This document shows positions 31,516 to 42,231 of a DNA stretch of 64,000 nucleotides, piece by piece. How positions within the stretch are numbered: the first letter of the stretch is position 1; each line of letters starts with the position of its first letter. Under the pieces are notes generated by a model. It was not told where the DNA came from, did no database searches, and saw only the letters and a list, made by a program, of their open reading frames with translations. The stretch spans positions 1,612,001-1,676,000 of the forward strand of contig OZ251234.1 in assembly GCA_965240325.2 (NCBI GenBank). Direction: 5' to 3'. The translations under genes and the position numbers were made by a program. Source of the DNA: Rebecca billardiae RCC1528 (taxonomy: Eukaryota; Haptophyta).

Positions 31516-31517
31516 TA

Positions 31518-33280
31518 CAAAGGAATAGAAGGTCCATAAAAGGGGAATCACGCCCGAGACCAAATCATTCATCTGCGGCAACACCTGCCACCGTACAGTG
31601 ACGGTATGTTTGACTCGCGTGAAGCCGGCATAGGTGGGTGCGGCCGCCCGGCGAAGCCGCACGAAGCCGGTGAAGCGGGCGCGCGGTGGCCACGGTCGCG
31701 GCGATCCGCGCAGTCTAGCGGGTGGCGAGGCGACAGTGGGCGCGTCCCAGTCGGTCGCCGACGTGCCGCGCCCTGCCGACCAGCCGCCTTGACGCGATGG
31801 CCCGCCGACCCCCGGCGTCCGCCTGGGCCACGTGCACGCGGCGATTTGAATGAGGCGCGCGCTGCCGGCTGGCAAGGAATTCGACGAGGGCGAGGACGAG
31901 GGTGATGAGGAATGGATGGCCGTAGACACTGTGAGCGCTGGCCTCTCTGCTGACTCCAGAGCGCCGCACGCGCACACGTGCAAGCACCCGTCTGGCGCGC
32001 CTCCGCATGGCAGAAGGCGGATCGTCCTGTGGTGAAGTGATCCGGAGATACCTGGCGTTGAGTCGCCCCCTTCGGCGGAGGCAAGTTGGCGAGGAGTGTG
32101 TGCCGACCCGTGCTTCGCCGCGGACCCGTCCGCGTGTGGCCCCGCGACGTGTGGTCTCGCTGCGCCCCCGCCCAGCATTGCTTGGTGCCTGGCTGCGGCG
32201 CAGGCGCAGGGCTACCTGGCCGCACGCTCGTCAGCAACGGGCTGACGCGGCGACCTGCGGCTCCAAATGGCAGCAGCGGCGGGGTGGTGGTGGAAGAGCG
32301 CCATGCCTTACATAGCCACGGTGTGCGGTCGGCAGGTGCCATCGCCAGTGACCGCCGAGCGGCGACGGCTGAGCTGAGCTGCATGGCGACTGCGGAGCCC
32401 GCCGAGCGTCGAGCCGCGCGCCGCGCCCGGTCGCCCGAATCGGCGGCGGGGGCAATCGCCTGGACGGAGTCGGCAGCCTCAGCCCTGCTCGGTTGGTCCG
32501 CTCACCCCGCTGCTGCCAGCAAGGAGACTGTGCGCTTAGGCTGGCGCACATGAGACAGTATACGTATGATCGTCGCCGTGCGGTGAATCTCTGGCTGCCC
32601 GCGCGCGTGGCGGTGCGCATGCACGGTGGGCGGGCTGATCTGTGATCATCAAGGTCACAGATTCCGCCCGATGTTGCTCAATGGCGGCTGACCGTGGGGG
32701 TGACTGTGGAGCTGGGGGTGGGAGGTGGGGCATGACGCTCTCCTACTCTTGCCGCAAGGTCCCTCGCGGTCGTCCCGCGCAGCGATTCCCGCACTCGCCC
32801 CTCGCCGGCATCACGCGCCCTCAGCGCCGCTGCGCGGCGGCGCGCCCAACCCAGCCGGGCGGGGCACGCGCTCGCGTTTGCTCCCGCCTCGCCCTCGAGA
32901 CGAGCGCGGGCGGCGGGCTCCTCCTCCTCCTCCTCTTTCCTCCTCCTGTTCCTCCTCCTCTTGCGCGCGCCGGCGCCGGCGGGGCGGCTCCTCCTCCTCC
33001 TCCTCCTCATCCTCATCCTCGCCGGCGCCGCGGCCGCCGGCAGCGGCGGCGCCGCCGGTGCCGCCGCCGGAGAGGGGCCGCCGAGGGCCAAGAGGGGCGG
33101 GAGGGGCGGCAAGGAGCCGCGGCCTGGAATGACCTGCGCGAGCACGGGTGTCGCCGATGGCGACGGCTGTCGCCGGCTGTCGCCGATGGCGACGGCGCCG
33201 GTGCGAAGGGCAGCACGGACGGTCGCGGGCGCGTCGGTATGAGCCTGCACACGGCAGGCGAGTACAGCTAGTAAGCACCG
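31518..33280. other. Spacer between two transposons, no gene seen
   Basis: Frames here are short or low in information. A (CCT)n-rich tract lies at about 32,920-33,020. A small local duplication of TCGCCGATGGCGACGG occurs near 33,150-33,195. Nothing supports a gene. Confidence 0.45.
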
Positions 33281-33288
33281 GCACGTCG
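33281..33288. repeat. hAT target-site duplication, left copy
   Basis: GCACGTCG, immediately outside the left CAGGG terminus of the hAT element and identical to 35,485-35,492. Confidence 0.9.
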
Positions 33289-33475
33289 CAGGGTTCGAGA
33301 ATTTGATGTACCAAATGCTCCGGCGTTTGGTTTGTAGTACAAATATTTGTAGGAAACTTTGGGTCCAAAGATGTGCCCGGACCCAAAGTCCCAACACAGC
33401 TTTGGCCTTCCCGGACTGGGAACGTACGTAGCTGCGTAGTAGTAGGCTCGAAGCGCTTTCGTGGAGCGGAGGCCG

Positions 33476-34234
33476 ATGTCGATCTACACGCATCTGCGCC
33501 TGGTGGTGAACAAGCAGACCGGTGCCCGGTGCGCGGAGGAGGACGTGCTTAAGTCGATCGTGGAGCAGGTTGGCATCGACAAGCTCAAGTCCGAGGACTG
33601 GTCGACGGCCAGGGCTGCACACGACAAGCTCGTCGAGCTGCTGCACGCGGCGCGCGTCACGACGGAGCCGAGCCCCAAGACGAACCTGCGGGCTTGCTGC
33701 ACGTGGTGCGGAGCGACGCGCACGCACAACGTGACCGAATGGTCGGTCCACGTCGCCTCGAACTGCTCGCCGTGCCATCCTCTCCGCCAGGAGTGCGCCT
33801 CGAAGATGGTGAACTCGAAGTCGGCGAACCGCAACCTGGGCAACGCGAAGAGGGAGAAGGTGCTCGCGATCAGCAACGAGGCGGAGGCCGAGGCGAACAA
33901 GGCCAAACAGGCAAGGCTGTCAGGCGCGGGCAGCTCTTCCGCTGAGCCGATCCGGCTCGATGGCTCGTCCTCGACGGCGCGCCAGATGCCGCTCGCGAAC
34001 TTCCTCGACCGCCAGCTCACGGACGCGGAGGTCAAGGAGATCGACCTGGAGCTGGCGAGGTGGTGCTACGCGGAGGGCATCTCGTTCAACGCGATGGCAT
34101 CCGAGCGGCTTCGCAAGGCGCTCACCAAGCTCAACAGCACGTGGGTCGCGAAGACGCGGCTGACCGACTGGAACCTCCGCCACTCCCTGCTCGACGACAT
34201 CGCGGAGGAGCAGGCGATCGCGGCGGCTTGTTGA
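33476..34234 (+). pseudogene. Truncated hAT transposase, N-terminal part with BED finger
   Basis: 252 residues from ATG at 33476 (MSIYTHLRLVVNKQTG). A BED-type zinc finger is visible at about residues 75-105: CTWC...HNVTEWSVHVASNC (C-x2-C ... H-x4-C). It is followed by the start of the hAT core, DLELARWCYAEGISFNAMASERLRKALTKL, and KTRLTDWNLRHSLLDDI, matching the hAT pattern around the DNA-binding helices. The frame stops shortly after; the catalytic domain and dimerisation region are missing. In another frame just beyond are acidic residues (SSSDEAPADE) that may be the remains of the original C-terminus, which would mean an internal deletion. It is inactive as a transposase but could still bind element ends (inference). 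Confidence 0.75.
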
Positions 34235-34442
34235 GCAGCTCCGACGAGGCGCCGGCTGATGAGTAGGATGTCGACGATGGCGATAACTGACTCCGCTGAT
34301 CGCGTCACGTCGCCTGACTCAGCGCTGGGCGCCGAGCCGGACCGGGCTGCTGTGGGAGTCCGGTTGCGACCGGATTGCGGGTGTGGCTCCCGGACCCAAA
34401 GATGAAAGATCGGCACCCCAAAGCCCACGGGGAATCTTTGTA

Positions 34443-34486
34443 TTTGTATCCCCTTACCGCAGTCTGCTTCTATACGAAGCAGATTT
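34443..34486 (+). repeat. Subterminal repeat of hAT element, copy A with stem-loop
   Basis: TTTGTATCCCCTTACCGCAG followed by a hairpin CTGCTTC-TATAC-GAAGCAG. An inverted copy is at 35,390-35,438. A further partial match (ACGAAGCAGATTTGG) lies near 34,673. Confidence 0.8.
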
Positions 34487-35389
34487 GGGTGGGCGGCGGC
34501 GTGGGAGCGCTGGGCGCGCAGGTAGACGGCGCGAGCGGGCGCGCGCACGCTTGGGGGCATCTTTGGGACCATACCCATCGATGACCCGAGCCTCGCCGCC
34601 ACCGCCCTTCCCCTTCTCCCGTGCCACGGCGTCCAGACGGAGTGCCAAACGAGCGTTTGAACATGCCACGAAGCAGATTTGGAATGGTGCTCAAACCGCT
34701 GCGGAGGTGATCGTCAGGCTGCGGCGTGAGGCTGGGAGGGGTATCATAACGTAATGGATGACGGTCGTCACCCGTGCGCCGGTCGGTAGGCTGCTACTCA
34801 GCGCCCGTAGGCTCGTACGCTGCACCTCGAGCTCAAGATCCCTCACCGTGGGCTCCGCGCGAGTGACACTGAGCACGAGGAGGGTGTACTTGCGAGGGGT
34901 ACGCGCGTCGCGCCTGCGATCGACGCCAGGACAAGCGAAGAAGCGATACCACCACTCCCGCGAAGCGCCTGCCTGACTTGCACTCGGTGTACACACTGCG
35001 TGCGGCGTGCCGCAAGGAAGGAGCCCGACCTGTGCCTCAGCGTGTCCCGCGCGGCTGGCTGGTGGGCACTTTCAACGTGATCGGTCATGCGAACGCGCGC
35101 AGAGTAACGCGCGCAGTATGTACACTGTCTACAATCATCTTTGTCAGTCGCCCACGTGCTTGAAGCGGCTGCAAGGAGTGCAGCCGGGTGTCGCGGGCCA
35201 GTCGAGCGCCCAGCCAGCACGACGGCAGCTCGGCGCCGCCGCGCGTTGCCATCGTGGAGGCGGTGAAGCTGGAGGTACTAGGCTGGCGGCTGTCTGAGGG
35301 TAGCTAGACCATGCCTGGGCACTCTCAAGCAGTGTTCAACGCCCAGGCGCGCGTGGGTGGGCCGCAAAGCGCGCGCAGCGGCCGCCGTC

Positions 35390-35438
35390 AAATCTGCTTC
35401 CATACGAAGCAGATTGAACTGCGGTAAGGGGATACAAA
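35390..35438 (-). repeat. Subterminal repeat of hAT element, inverted copy B
   Basis: Reverse complement shares the 21-nt TTTGTATCCCCTTACC... block and the CTGCTTC/GAAGCAG hairpin of copy A. It has a 5-nt insertion between them and loop GTATG instead of TATAC. Confidence 0.8.
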
Positions 35439-35484
35439 GTTTGTACCCCAAACGGTTTGTACCAAATCTTTGTCTCGAACCCTG

Positions 35485-35492
35485 GCACGTCG
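35485..35492. repeat. hAT target-site duplication, right copy
   Basis: GCACGTCG, immediately after the right CCCTG terminus of the hAT element and identical to 33,281-33,288. Confidence 0.9.
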
Positions 35493-36456
35493 ACACGAAG
35501 TCGGCGTTGGTGGCAGAATTGTACCGTTGGCGGCGAGCCCCCAAGAATCAGAGCGCCGATCGGCGCCGCGATGAGTTCGGGTGGTGGACGGGGCTCCATG
35601 GGTCGAGAGTGACGGGGTGATGGGCCACGATGAGCCCGTCATCACCCAGTGACCTTGTGCGGTGCCAGCTCGCCCTCCGCTTCGTCGCCACTCGCACCCG
35701 CACCACGTCGCGCTCGCGCATGCGCATCATGCGCCATCTTGTGCGCTATGTCCTTGCGCAGTTTGCTCGGCAGCAGGGTGCTCGTGGCCGGTGGTCGCTG
35801 TCGCGGAAGATCGGAATGTGTGCAGCTACGATGTATCCCAGACGCCCCCTGCGCTATATCCTAGGCGCCACCAGTCTGTCCTTGTCGAGCGCGTTGGAGA
35901 GCCAATGTTGGAGAGACACGCACGTCGCGCAAACACTCGCGGAAGCAGCCTGCACAGCGGTGTGCGGGCTTTGCTGTGCGCACATGACAAAGGTGTACGG
36001 TCTGCGCCGCCATCGTGCAAGCAGCGATGGCGCGGCGGGCACCCTCGCATGCAGCGATGCAATGGCGAGTACCAGCCGGCTACGAGGAGCCGGCCGAGGG
36101 AGGCCTGAGCACCCGCGGTCCTTCGCGCCACGAGGGCTGGACCATGTATTTAAGGCCGTCGCCTGTCACGCTGCAGTGTGCGACGTGAGACTCATCCGGG
36201 CGGCAGCTTGATGTTGACCCCCGCCTGCTGCGAAGAGCAGGCACGGAAGGAGGCCCGAGCGGAAGCGGTGCTCCGCGTCACAATAAGGGCCGGGAGCGTC
36301 GTGCGCCAATAACTAATCAGTAATCTGTCACACGTGATGATGATGCTGCCAGACTCTTAGTATAAACGCACGTATTTTACTCCGGACTTCTGGCGCCGCC
36401 GACTCGACTACGTGAGTTGACACCGCCACTGGCATCGATGGCGGCAGCAACTGAAT

Positions 36457-36554
36457 ACAGTTTACTACAAATACAGTAAGAGACGCACACAGCTCAGGCA
36501 GGCGAGATTACAGTTTACTAAGAATAAGAGACGCACACAGCTCAGGCAGGCGAG
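36457..36554 (+). repeat. Tandem pair of ~50-bp dispersed repeat
   Basis: Two copies of ACAGTTTACTA...AAGAGACGCACACAGCTCAG-type sequence (36,457-36,509 and 36,510-36,554). The first has a small difference near its start. A third copy lies at 42,392-42,441. Confidence 0.9.
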
Positions 36555-36602
36555 TACGGGCGGCGAGGGCGGTGCACGGACTTACCGCGCAAGAGTGTTA
36601 TT

Positions 36603-36676
36603 TGTTGAGCCCGACCGCCGTAAAAGCGCTTCGTGCCCGAGTGGTTAAGAACCGGCACGAAGGCTCAGGCTCAACA
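36603..36676 (+). repeat. Nested inverted repeats, candidate structured RNA
   Basis: Outer 9-bp arms TGTTGAGCC (36,603-36,611) and GGCTCAACA (36,668-36,676). Inner 9-bp arms CTTCGTGCC (36,629-36,637) and GGCACGAAG (36,654-36,662) enclose a 16-nt loop CGAGTGGTTAAGAACC. The loop plus inner stem recalls a class II tRNA D-arm (GCC-GAGTGGTTAA), but no T-arm or full cloverleaf is present. Confidence 0.6.
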
Positions 36677-37221
36677 TTATGTATTATGACGAGCGGCAGT
36701 ACTTATGATGTATGCTGTCCGAAGATGCGATTTGACCGATGAATCATCAGGCGCGCACGTGATAACATTAACAGTAGAATATAGATTGAGCTAGTTACTG
36801 CGGCGTCTGTGCGGCTTCGCGTCGTCCGTAAGTCGATCACAGCAATGATACTGTGACTGATGGAAATATATATGGGAAATATGTACATAGCAGCAGCATC
36901 GATTATTAGTGTCTGTTCAGTACGAGTCGTAGTAGCTATACTCCTTTAAAATGATTGCCGGCGGGCTTGTATATGACATAAGTCGTGCTGACAGTATATA
37001 TATATATACGACTACAGTCACCGCTCGGGATGATGATCGCCCGAATCGTCGCCAATCGGGATCAGATACTCAGGGATGATGCCGCCATACGATGACGACT
37101 CCATCGTCACGGGGTTTATGTATGTATGTATACTTATTATAGACTCGACGCGGTCGGCATACACACCTGCTCACACAGGTGTTCTGATGATAGTGTGTCG
37201 GCATCCTCACTGCACCTGCGA

Positions 37222-37800
37222 TCAGTCCAAGTGTCCACGTGCACGTTTCCGCCGCACACCGACGACGCTCTGTGTCGCCAGTGGCCACGAGGATCCCCTG
37301 GATGGGCGCGAAGGCGCCATGTCATCTGAGCCGGGATCGATTGACTTCGATGCGCTTGATCCGCCTCGACGCCTCAGAGCGTGCTGGGTACCTTCCAGAA
37401 GCTGGAGCATAGCGTGATGTGCAGCAACACGCACCTTTGCGGTTGCATCTTGGGCACCGATGCGCAGCTGCCGCACAGCGGACGGCTCATGCTTCCGCGA
37501 CCACTGCACAATCCGCTTTGCGATGCTCTCCTCACTCGCGATGATGCCAAACGCGAGACCCTTGCTGCAGCCAACGGCGATGCCCACAGGTCCAAGCGTG
37601 ATGCCACCAATGGTGGCGCCAGCCGCTGCGTGCGCGGCAATCTCGCGCCATCGGCTTTCGCGCTGCGCTCGCTTGACCGTAGACGGCGACGGGCTAGACG
37701 CCGGCGTAGACGTCGCCGCCAGCGACGGATCCGATCTGGCCCGAACTATGTGCTTCGGTTCCAGCGTGCGCGACCGGAGTTGGCGGACGGCCGTAGCCAT
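37222..37800 (-). CDS. Small glycine-zipper hydrophobic protein, unknown function
   Basis: 192 residues from ATG at 37800 (MATAVRQLRSRTLEPK); the frame is open further upstream to a non-ATG start. The N-terminal 60 residues are basic and Ser/Pro-rich. About 65-100 is a Gly/Ala-rich hydrophobic stretch AAHAAAGATIGGITLGPVGIAVG, with GxxxG-like spacing that suggests a membrane-associated helical hairpin (glycine zipper). The C-terminal part is amphipathic (ASEESIAKRIVQWSRKHEP, VAAHHAMLQLLEG) and ends in a basic tail. I do not recognise a family. The biased but non-repetitive composition suggests a real gene, though this is not certain. Confidence 0.45.
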   Translation of the reverse strand: MATAVRQLRSRTLEPKHIVRARSDPSLAATSTPASSPSPSTVKRAQRESRWREIAAHAAAGATIGGITLGPVGIAVGCSKGLAFGIIASEESIAKRIVQWSRKHEPSAVRQLRIGAQDATAKVRVAAHHAMLQLLEGTQHALRRRGGSSASKSIDPGSDDMAPSRPSRGSSWPLATQSVVGVRRKRARGHLD

Positions 37801-38337
37801 GGCGACTTGGGGCGCGTCGGCGCGTGACGACGGCCGGTCGCTGAAAGTGAAAGGCAAGCTTCCTGGAACTTTTCCGCGCAGCGTTCCGCGTGGGAACGCC
37901 GAACTTAAATTTCGCGTCGCATAAAGTAATAGCGCGTCGTAGTAGTATTTTAGATTTTTCACATCGGGATCACCTTTCCTCTGAGTGACCTGACTGACGG
38001 CAGTCAAGTCAATTACACGTAGTATGACACTAGCCGTATATGAGCGGAAGGGGCGTGATGGGACCACCACATTCTGTGACGGGGAGTACGGTCGCCGTTG
38101 TGACTCAGATCATCCGAGACTGAGCGTGCCCGCCGGGACGGCCTACGCCTGACTCTCACTCCGGCTCGGACCGCGATCACTTCACGGGTGAGTCGCAGCC
38201 GGGTCCGCGGTCGGCCGAGGCGCGGCACTGACCTGAGTGAGCTGGGCTCTGCGCATCGGCTGCAGGCCGGCGCTCCACGGTCTGCGCGCACGCTGGCGGC
38301 TGCGCGTGGTCAAACAAGACACTGTCACCGCGTCGCG

Positions 38338-41300
38338 CTAGTCAGCAGAGGGCGCGTCCTCGTCGGCGGCGCCCTGAGCGAGCGTCTCGCTCCTCGGCTC
38401 CTCGGTGGTCGGCATGACGAGGCCGACGCTGGGCAGCTCGGCGGTGGACTTTGGCTGGGTGTGGTGCCAGAGGCCGTGGGGCACCCACGAGCCGTCCCAA
38501 TCAGGGGCGAGCCCGGGCGATCCCTCCACCAGCAGCGACTTGATGCGCCTGGCGAGCATCGTACACAGGTGGTCGTGCGGTGCCTCGGCGCACTTGTCGG
38601 CCGCGGCCGTCATGTCGTGCGCCTGATAGAGTGAGTAGGCCTGCTGATAGATGCGCATCGCCTGCGCACACGGGTGACGGCGGCGCGCTGACGCCGGCCG
38701 TCAGTCAACCGGAGCGCGCGTGCACGGCGCGGCGCGCGCGGAGCAGGCGCGGGCGCGGGCTCGAGCTCGGAGCGTCGCGGCTGCGCGCACCCGAGCCTCC
38801 TCGTCCGTCGGCTGCGTCTTTGCCAGGTTGTTGAGCATGTGCACGCGCACCGACTCGGTGCGCACGCCCGGCAGTCTCACCACGTCCGCCTCGCGCGTCA
38901 CAAAGTGGGCGGACACCTCCTGGAGGGTGAGGTCGGTGATGAGCAGCCGCGTGCCGCCGTACTCGTCGGCGGCGTCGGCAAGCCTCTTAGCCACGTCGAC
39001 GACCGGCCCCATCACCGTGTACTCCTCGAGCTTCTCGAAGCCGATCGTGCCAGTGGTGACGTCGCCGATCACGACCGCGGCCGACAAGGCGAGCTCCTCC
39101 TGCGCGGCCTCGCGCCTCTTCTTGTTGAGCACGACGAACTTGTCGTAGGCGCGCAGCGCGGCGCGGCACGCGCGGACGGCGTCGTCGCCCGCGGGCGACG
39201 CGTATGGCACGCCAAAGCAGCCCACCACAGACGTGCCCGTGTACCGGAGGACGACTCCCTGCGAGCGCGCGGCGCGGCGCAGAGCGAGCGGTCAAGCGGT
39301 CAGTCAGCCAGGCCGAGGCCGAGGCGAGAGCTGCTGCTGGTGCGCTCTCGCGCGCGCCCAGGGGGGCTGCGCCCCGGGGCCGGTGCGCGCCGCGCCCCGC
39401 GGCGCGCTCGGGCACGGCGCGCACACAGAGGGTAGCCCGCGCGGGTGGGCAGCCGGGCGGGCGGGCGGGCGCACCTCTTCCTTGAGGATGGCCTTGCCGA
39501 TGTGCATCGACGCCTCGTTCATGACTTTGAGCGATTGCACTGGGTCGTGCCCTTTCGCGGCGAAGACGGACGCGCCGCTGAAGCCGAAGGTGCTGGGCGC
39601 GCGCACGTTGAGGTGGACTATCGCCACGCGCTGCGTCTTGCCTGTCATGTGCCGCGCCTTCGGGTCGAAGTCGTGCTCGACGTACGCGGCCACCCTGTCG
39701 GGCGGCATGTAGCGCGTGAGCGCTGCCGTGAGCCGCTGCTGCGCCCCCTGCTCCTCAAGCATCACCACCACGCCGCTCGCCTCGCCCGCGTAGTCCTTGA
39801 GCGGCACCATCTTGACGTTGACGAGCGCGGACGTGATGGCCGACTTGAACTCGTAGTCAAACACAGACACGGACGTGTGGTGCTCGTAGCATGAGCGCAT
39901 GTTGTCGCACAGCAGCTTGTTGCGCTCGGCGAGCCACTCAGAGTAGTGCCGGCCCACCCACCCCTTCCACCGGATGTTGAGGAAGGAGCTCGCGCTCTCG
40001 CTCTGCTTCTGGTTGACCGACTTGAGCAGGCCGGCTCGGTCGAAGGTGAGGACGATCGAGTCGAGCGAATGCATCACGCCCTCGAGGAAGTGCTGCTGCT
40101 CGACCGACTTGCGGTAGAGCATCGAGTTCTCGAGCGCGATCGCCGCCTGCGCGCCGAGCGCCTCGACAACGTGCACGTCGTCGTCGGTGAAGGTGATGTA
40201 GTCGCTCAGGTCGCTGGGCAGCTCGGCGCCGCCGCCCTGCTCGGCGAAGTTGCGCGAGATGCGCTGAGAGACGCGCTGCGTCGCCACCGCCATCTGGCTT
40301 GCCGACATGTTGCTCACGTTGAGCCCGCCGACGAGCGTGGAGCGGTGCACGGCCGCCATGGCGGGGATGCGCATGCGCGGCCGCGCCGCGTCCGAGTTGG
40401 AGTGCGTCGAGCACGGCGACTGCGGCTCGAGCGCGGGCGTGGTCGGGGTCGGCGCGGCGGCGAAGCTCGTCCGCGACTTGGAGCCGATAGCGAGCTGCGT
40501 CTCGAGCCTGCGCACGTGTGCGGCGCGCTTCTTGTTGAGCATCTGCACGACGCCGACCGTCGTGCCCTCGCGGCTGCGGATCGGCACGCATAGCACCGAC
40601 TGCGTGCGCCCGCCGATCTCCGCGTCGATCGCGACGAGGTCGGGGTCGTCGCTGAAGCGCTCGTCCTCGTACGCGCTCGGTATGTTGAGCACCTCGCCCG
40701 ATGACGCGGCGTGCCCGACCATCCCGGCGGTGAGCGGCAGCCGCAGGTCGAGCTCCTGCGCCTCGCCCACGCTCTCCTCGTCAAACTCCTCGCCGCGCGG
40801 CAGCACGAACAGCACGAGCTCGCGCTTCTCCGGCTCGACGAGGAAGAGGCACGCGCGCTCGGCGTGGGTGAGCTCCTTCGCGCGCGACATGACGATGTGC
40901 GCCAGACGCTCCACCTTGATCTCAGAGCTGAAGAGCTTGGCGGTGTCCAGCACCATCGCCGCCTCCTCCTGCGACTTGACGATCGCCTTGTGCTCGAGCG
41001 TGAACAGAATGTGGGCGCGCGAGGTGTTGAGCATGGTCTGCGCGGTGACCAGGTCGCTCTCGTCGAACGCGCGGTCGCCGAGCTTGTCCAGCGCAAGGAT
41101 CACGCCAAACGCCACGCCGCGGTCGTCGAGCAGTGGCAGCACCATCATCGAGCTGGGGAGCGCCGCCCTCTCCGCGCCCGACGGGCCGGCGCCGGCGTCG
41201 GAGGGGACGGCGCCGCGCAGGCCGAGGTCGACGGCCTTGTCGAAGGCGTCGTCCGTCACCGGCGAGTCGATCACGCGCGACTGCCCGTCCGTCAGCGCGC

Positions 41301-42231
41301 GGCCGACGATGCCTGACATGGGGAATCGCACCGTCGTGAACTGCGCGCGGTTCGGGTACGTGGTGAAGAGCCGCGGCCCGCCGGGCGTGTCGTCGTCCTC
41401 GCGCACGAAGAACGTGCAGTGCGTGCAGCGCAGGATGGACTGCAGCGCCATCGTCACGTTCTGGATCGTCAGGTCGAGGTCGAGCCCCGACTGCGCGACC
41501 GACGACATGAGCAGCACATTCCCGACCTGCCGGCGCCGCGCGGCGGAGGCGAGGCGAGCGCAGCGCGCGCGCCGGGATGCGCACGGCAGGCGTGCGAGCG
41601 TGAGCGAGCGCGCCGCGCGCGCGACCGGTGCGCCGCGGTGCGGTGCGCGTCGGGCGGTGCCGCGCGCCGCGCGTGCAGCCGCCGCGGCCAGCCGCACCCG
41701 GTTCGTCTGGTACGCCCACTCGATCAGAAAGCGCTCTCGCTCAGAGCTGTCGAGCGAGCGCACCTCCTCGATCATGCGCTCGATCGGCAAGTCCTCCGTC
41801 ATGGGCTTGGTGGCGGAGAAGAGCAGCTGGTAGAAGTCCGTGCACGCCTTCCTCTTCTCGAAGGGCGCCTCGACGAGCGGCTCGTAGCAGCTCGCCTGGT
41901 CGACAGTCGCCTCGCGCACGACATCGTAGAACCATGGCAGTGAGCCCGTCTGGCTGGCGCGCTTGACCATGCTGCTGGTCTCGTGGTGCTCGTTCCGCCG
42001 CTTGATCATCTCGGGGGTCACGCTATTGCGGCCGGCGGGCCGCATGTCGGCTGTCGTCGCGTTCGCCGTCACCCGCTCTGCCCGCGCAACAGCGGCCGGC
42101 GAGGACGGAGGCCCAACGTTGGGCAGATCGGCCACGGCGTCTTCGCCGGCCGTCGGCGTCTCCTCAGCCTCGGTCTGGCCAGGCGCGGGGCCCTTGTCCT
42201 TCGGTGGCTCGGTCGATGCACCGCAGCCCAT
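38338..42231 (-). CDS. GAF-GAF-PAS-like protein with degenerate class III cyclase domain
   Basis: Four minus-strand exons: 42231-41698, 41526-39475, 39258-38791, 38661-38338, all phase 0 with GT-AG junctions; 1,125 residues. MGCGAST at the start is a typical N-myristoylation/palmitoylation signal, predicting membrane tethering. Two GAF domains: about 185-365 and 370-655, the second with a ~115-residue Ser/Thr-rich insertion. A PAS-like segment follows (HFLEGVMHSLDSIVLTFDRAG). The nucleotide cyclase fold (808-1,010) is recognisable: VAIVHLNVRAPSTF, GVVLRYTGTSVVGCFG, TGTIGFEKLEEYTVMGPVVDVAKRLAD. Both metal-binding Asp positions are changed, to Asn near 818 and Thr near 871, and the usual VN..R pair reads VD..R. 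So it is probably a catalytically dead, ligand-sensing relative of adenylyl/guanylyl cyclases. Intron 1 is open in frame, so retention would not truncate the protein. Confidence 0.85.

Larger units (their letters stand above)
33289..35484 (+). mobile_element. Complete but non-autonomous hAT transposon
   Basis: 2,196 bp. The left end is CAGGGTTCGAGA at 33,289-33,300; the right end at 35,473-35,484 is its exact reverse complement. CAGGG is a usual start for hAT ends. An 8-bp target duplication GCACGTCG flanks it exactly (33,281-33,288 and 35,485-35,492), the size hAT elements make. Inside are a truncated hAT transposase (33,476-34,234) and subterminal inverted repeats (34,443 and 35,390). The perfect duplication suggests recent insertion. 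Confidence 0.9.
35493..37221. other. Gene-poor region with dispersed repeats and a nested stem-loop
   Basis: Several short plus-strand frames exist (35,640-36,211) but show no family pattern. Two tandem copies of a 50-bp dispersed repeat (36,457-36,554) and a nested inverted repeat (36,603-36,676) are listed separately. 36,700-37,080 is AT-rich with a TA run at about 37,005-37,017. Confidence 0.45.

Noticed and set aside
32642-33271. Plus-strand frame of 209 codons before the hAT element
   Set aside because: Low-complexity Leu/Pro/Arg sequence produced by a (CCT)n tract and local duplications.
35640-36211. 193-codon plus-strand frame
   Set aside because: ATG-initiated but overlaps other equally open frames and has no conserved pattern.
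36628-36672. tRNA gene
   Set aside because: Only an A-box/D-arm-like sequence is present; no T-arm GGTTCGA, anticodon stem or acceptor pairing.
39304-39474. Read-through C-terminus of the pseudo-cyclase exon 2 frame
   Set aside because: The sequence after KEE is Pro/Arg/Ala-rich intron; splicing to 39258 restores the cyclase motif GVVLRYTGTSVV.
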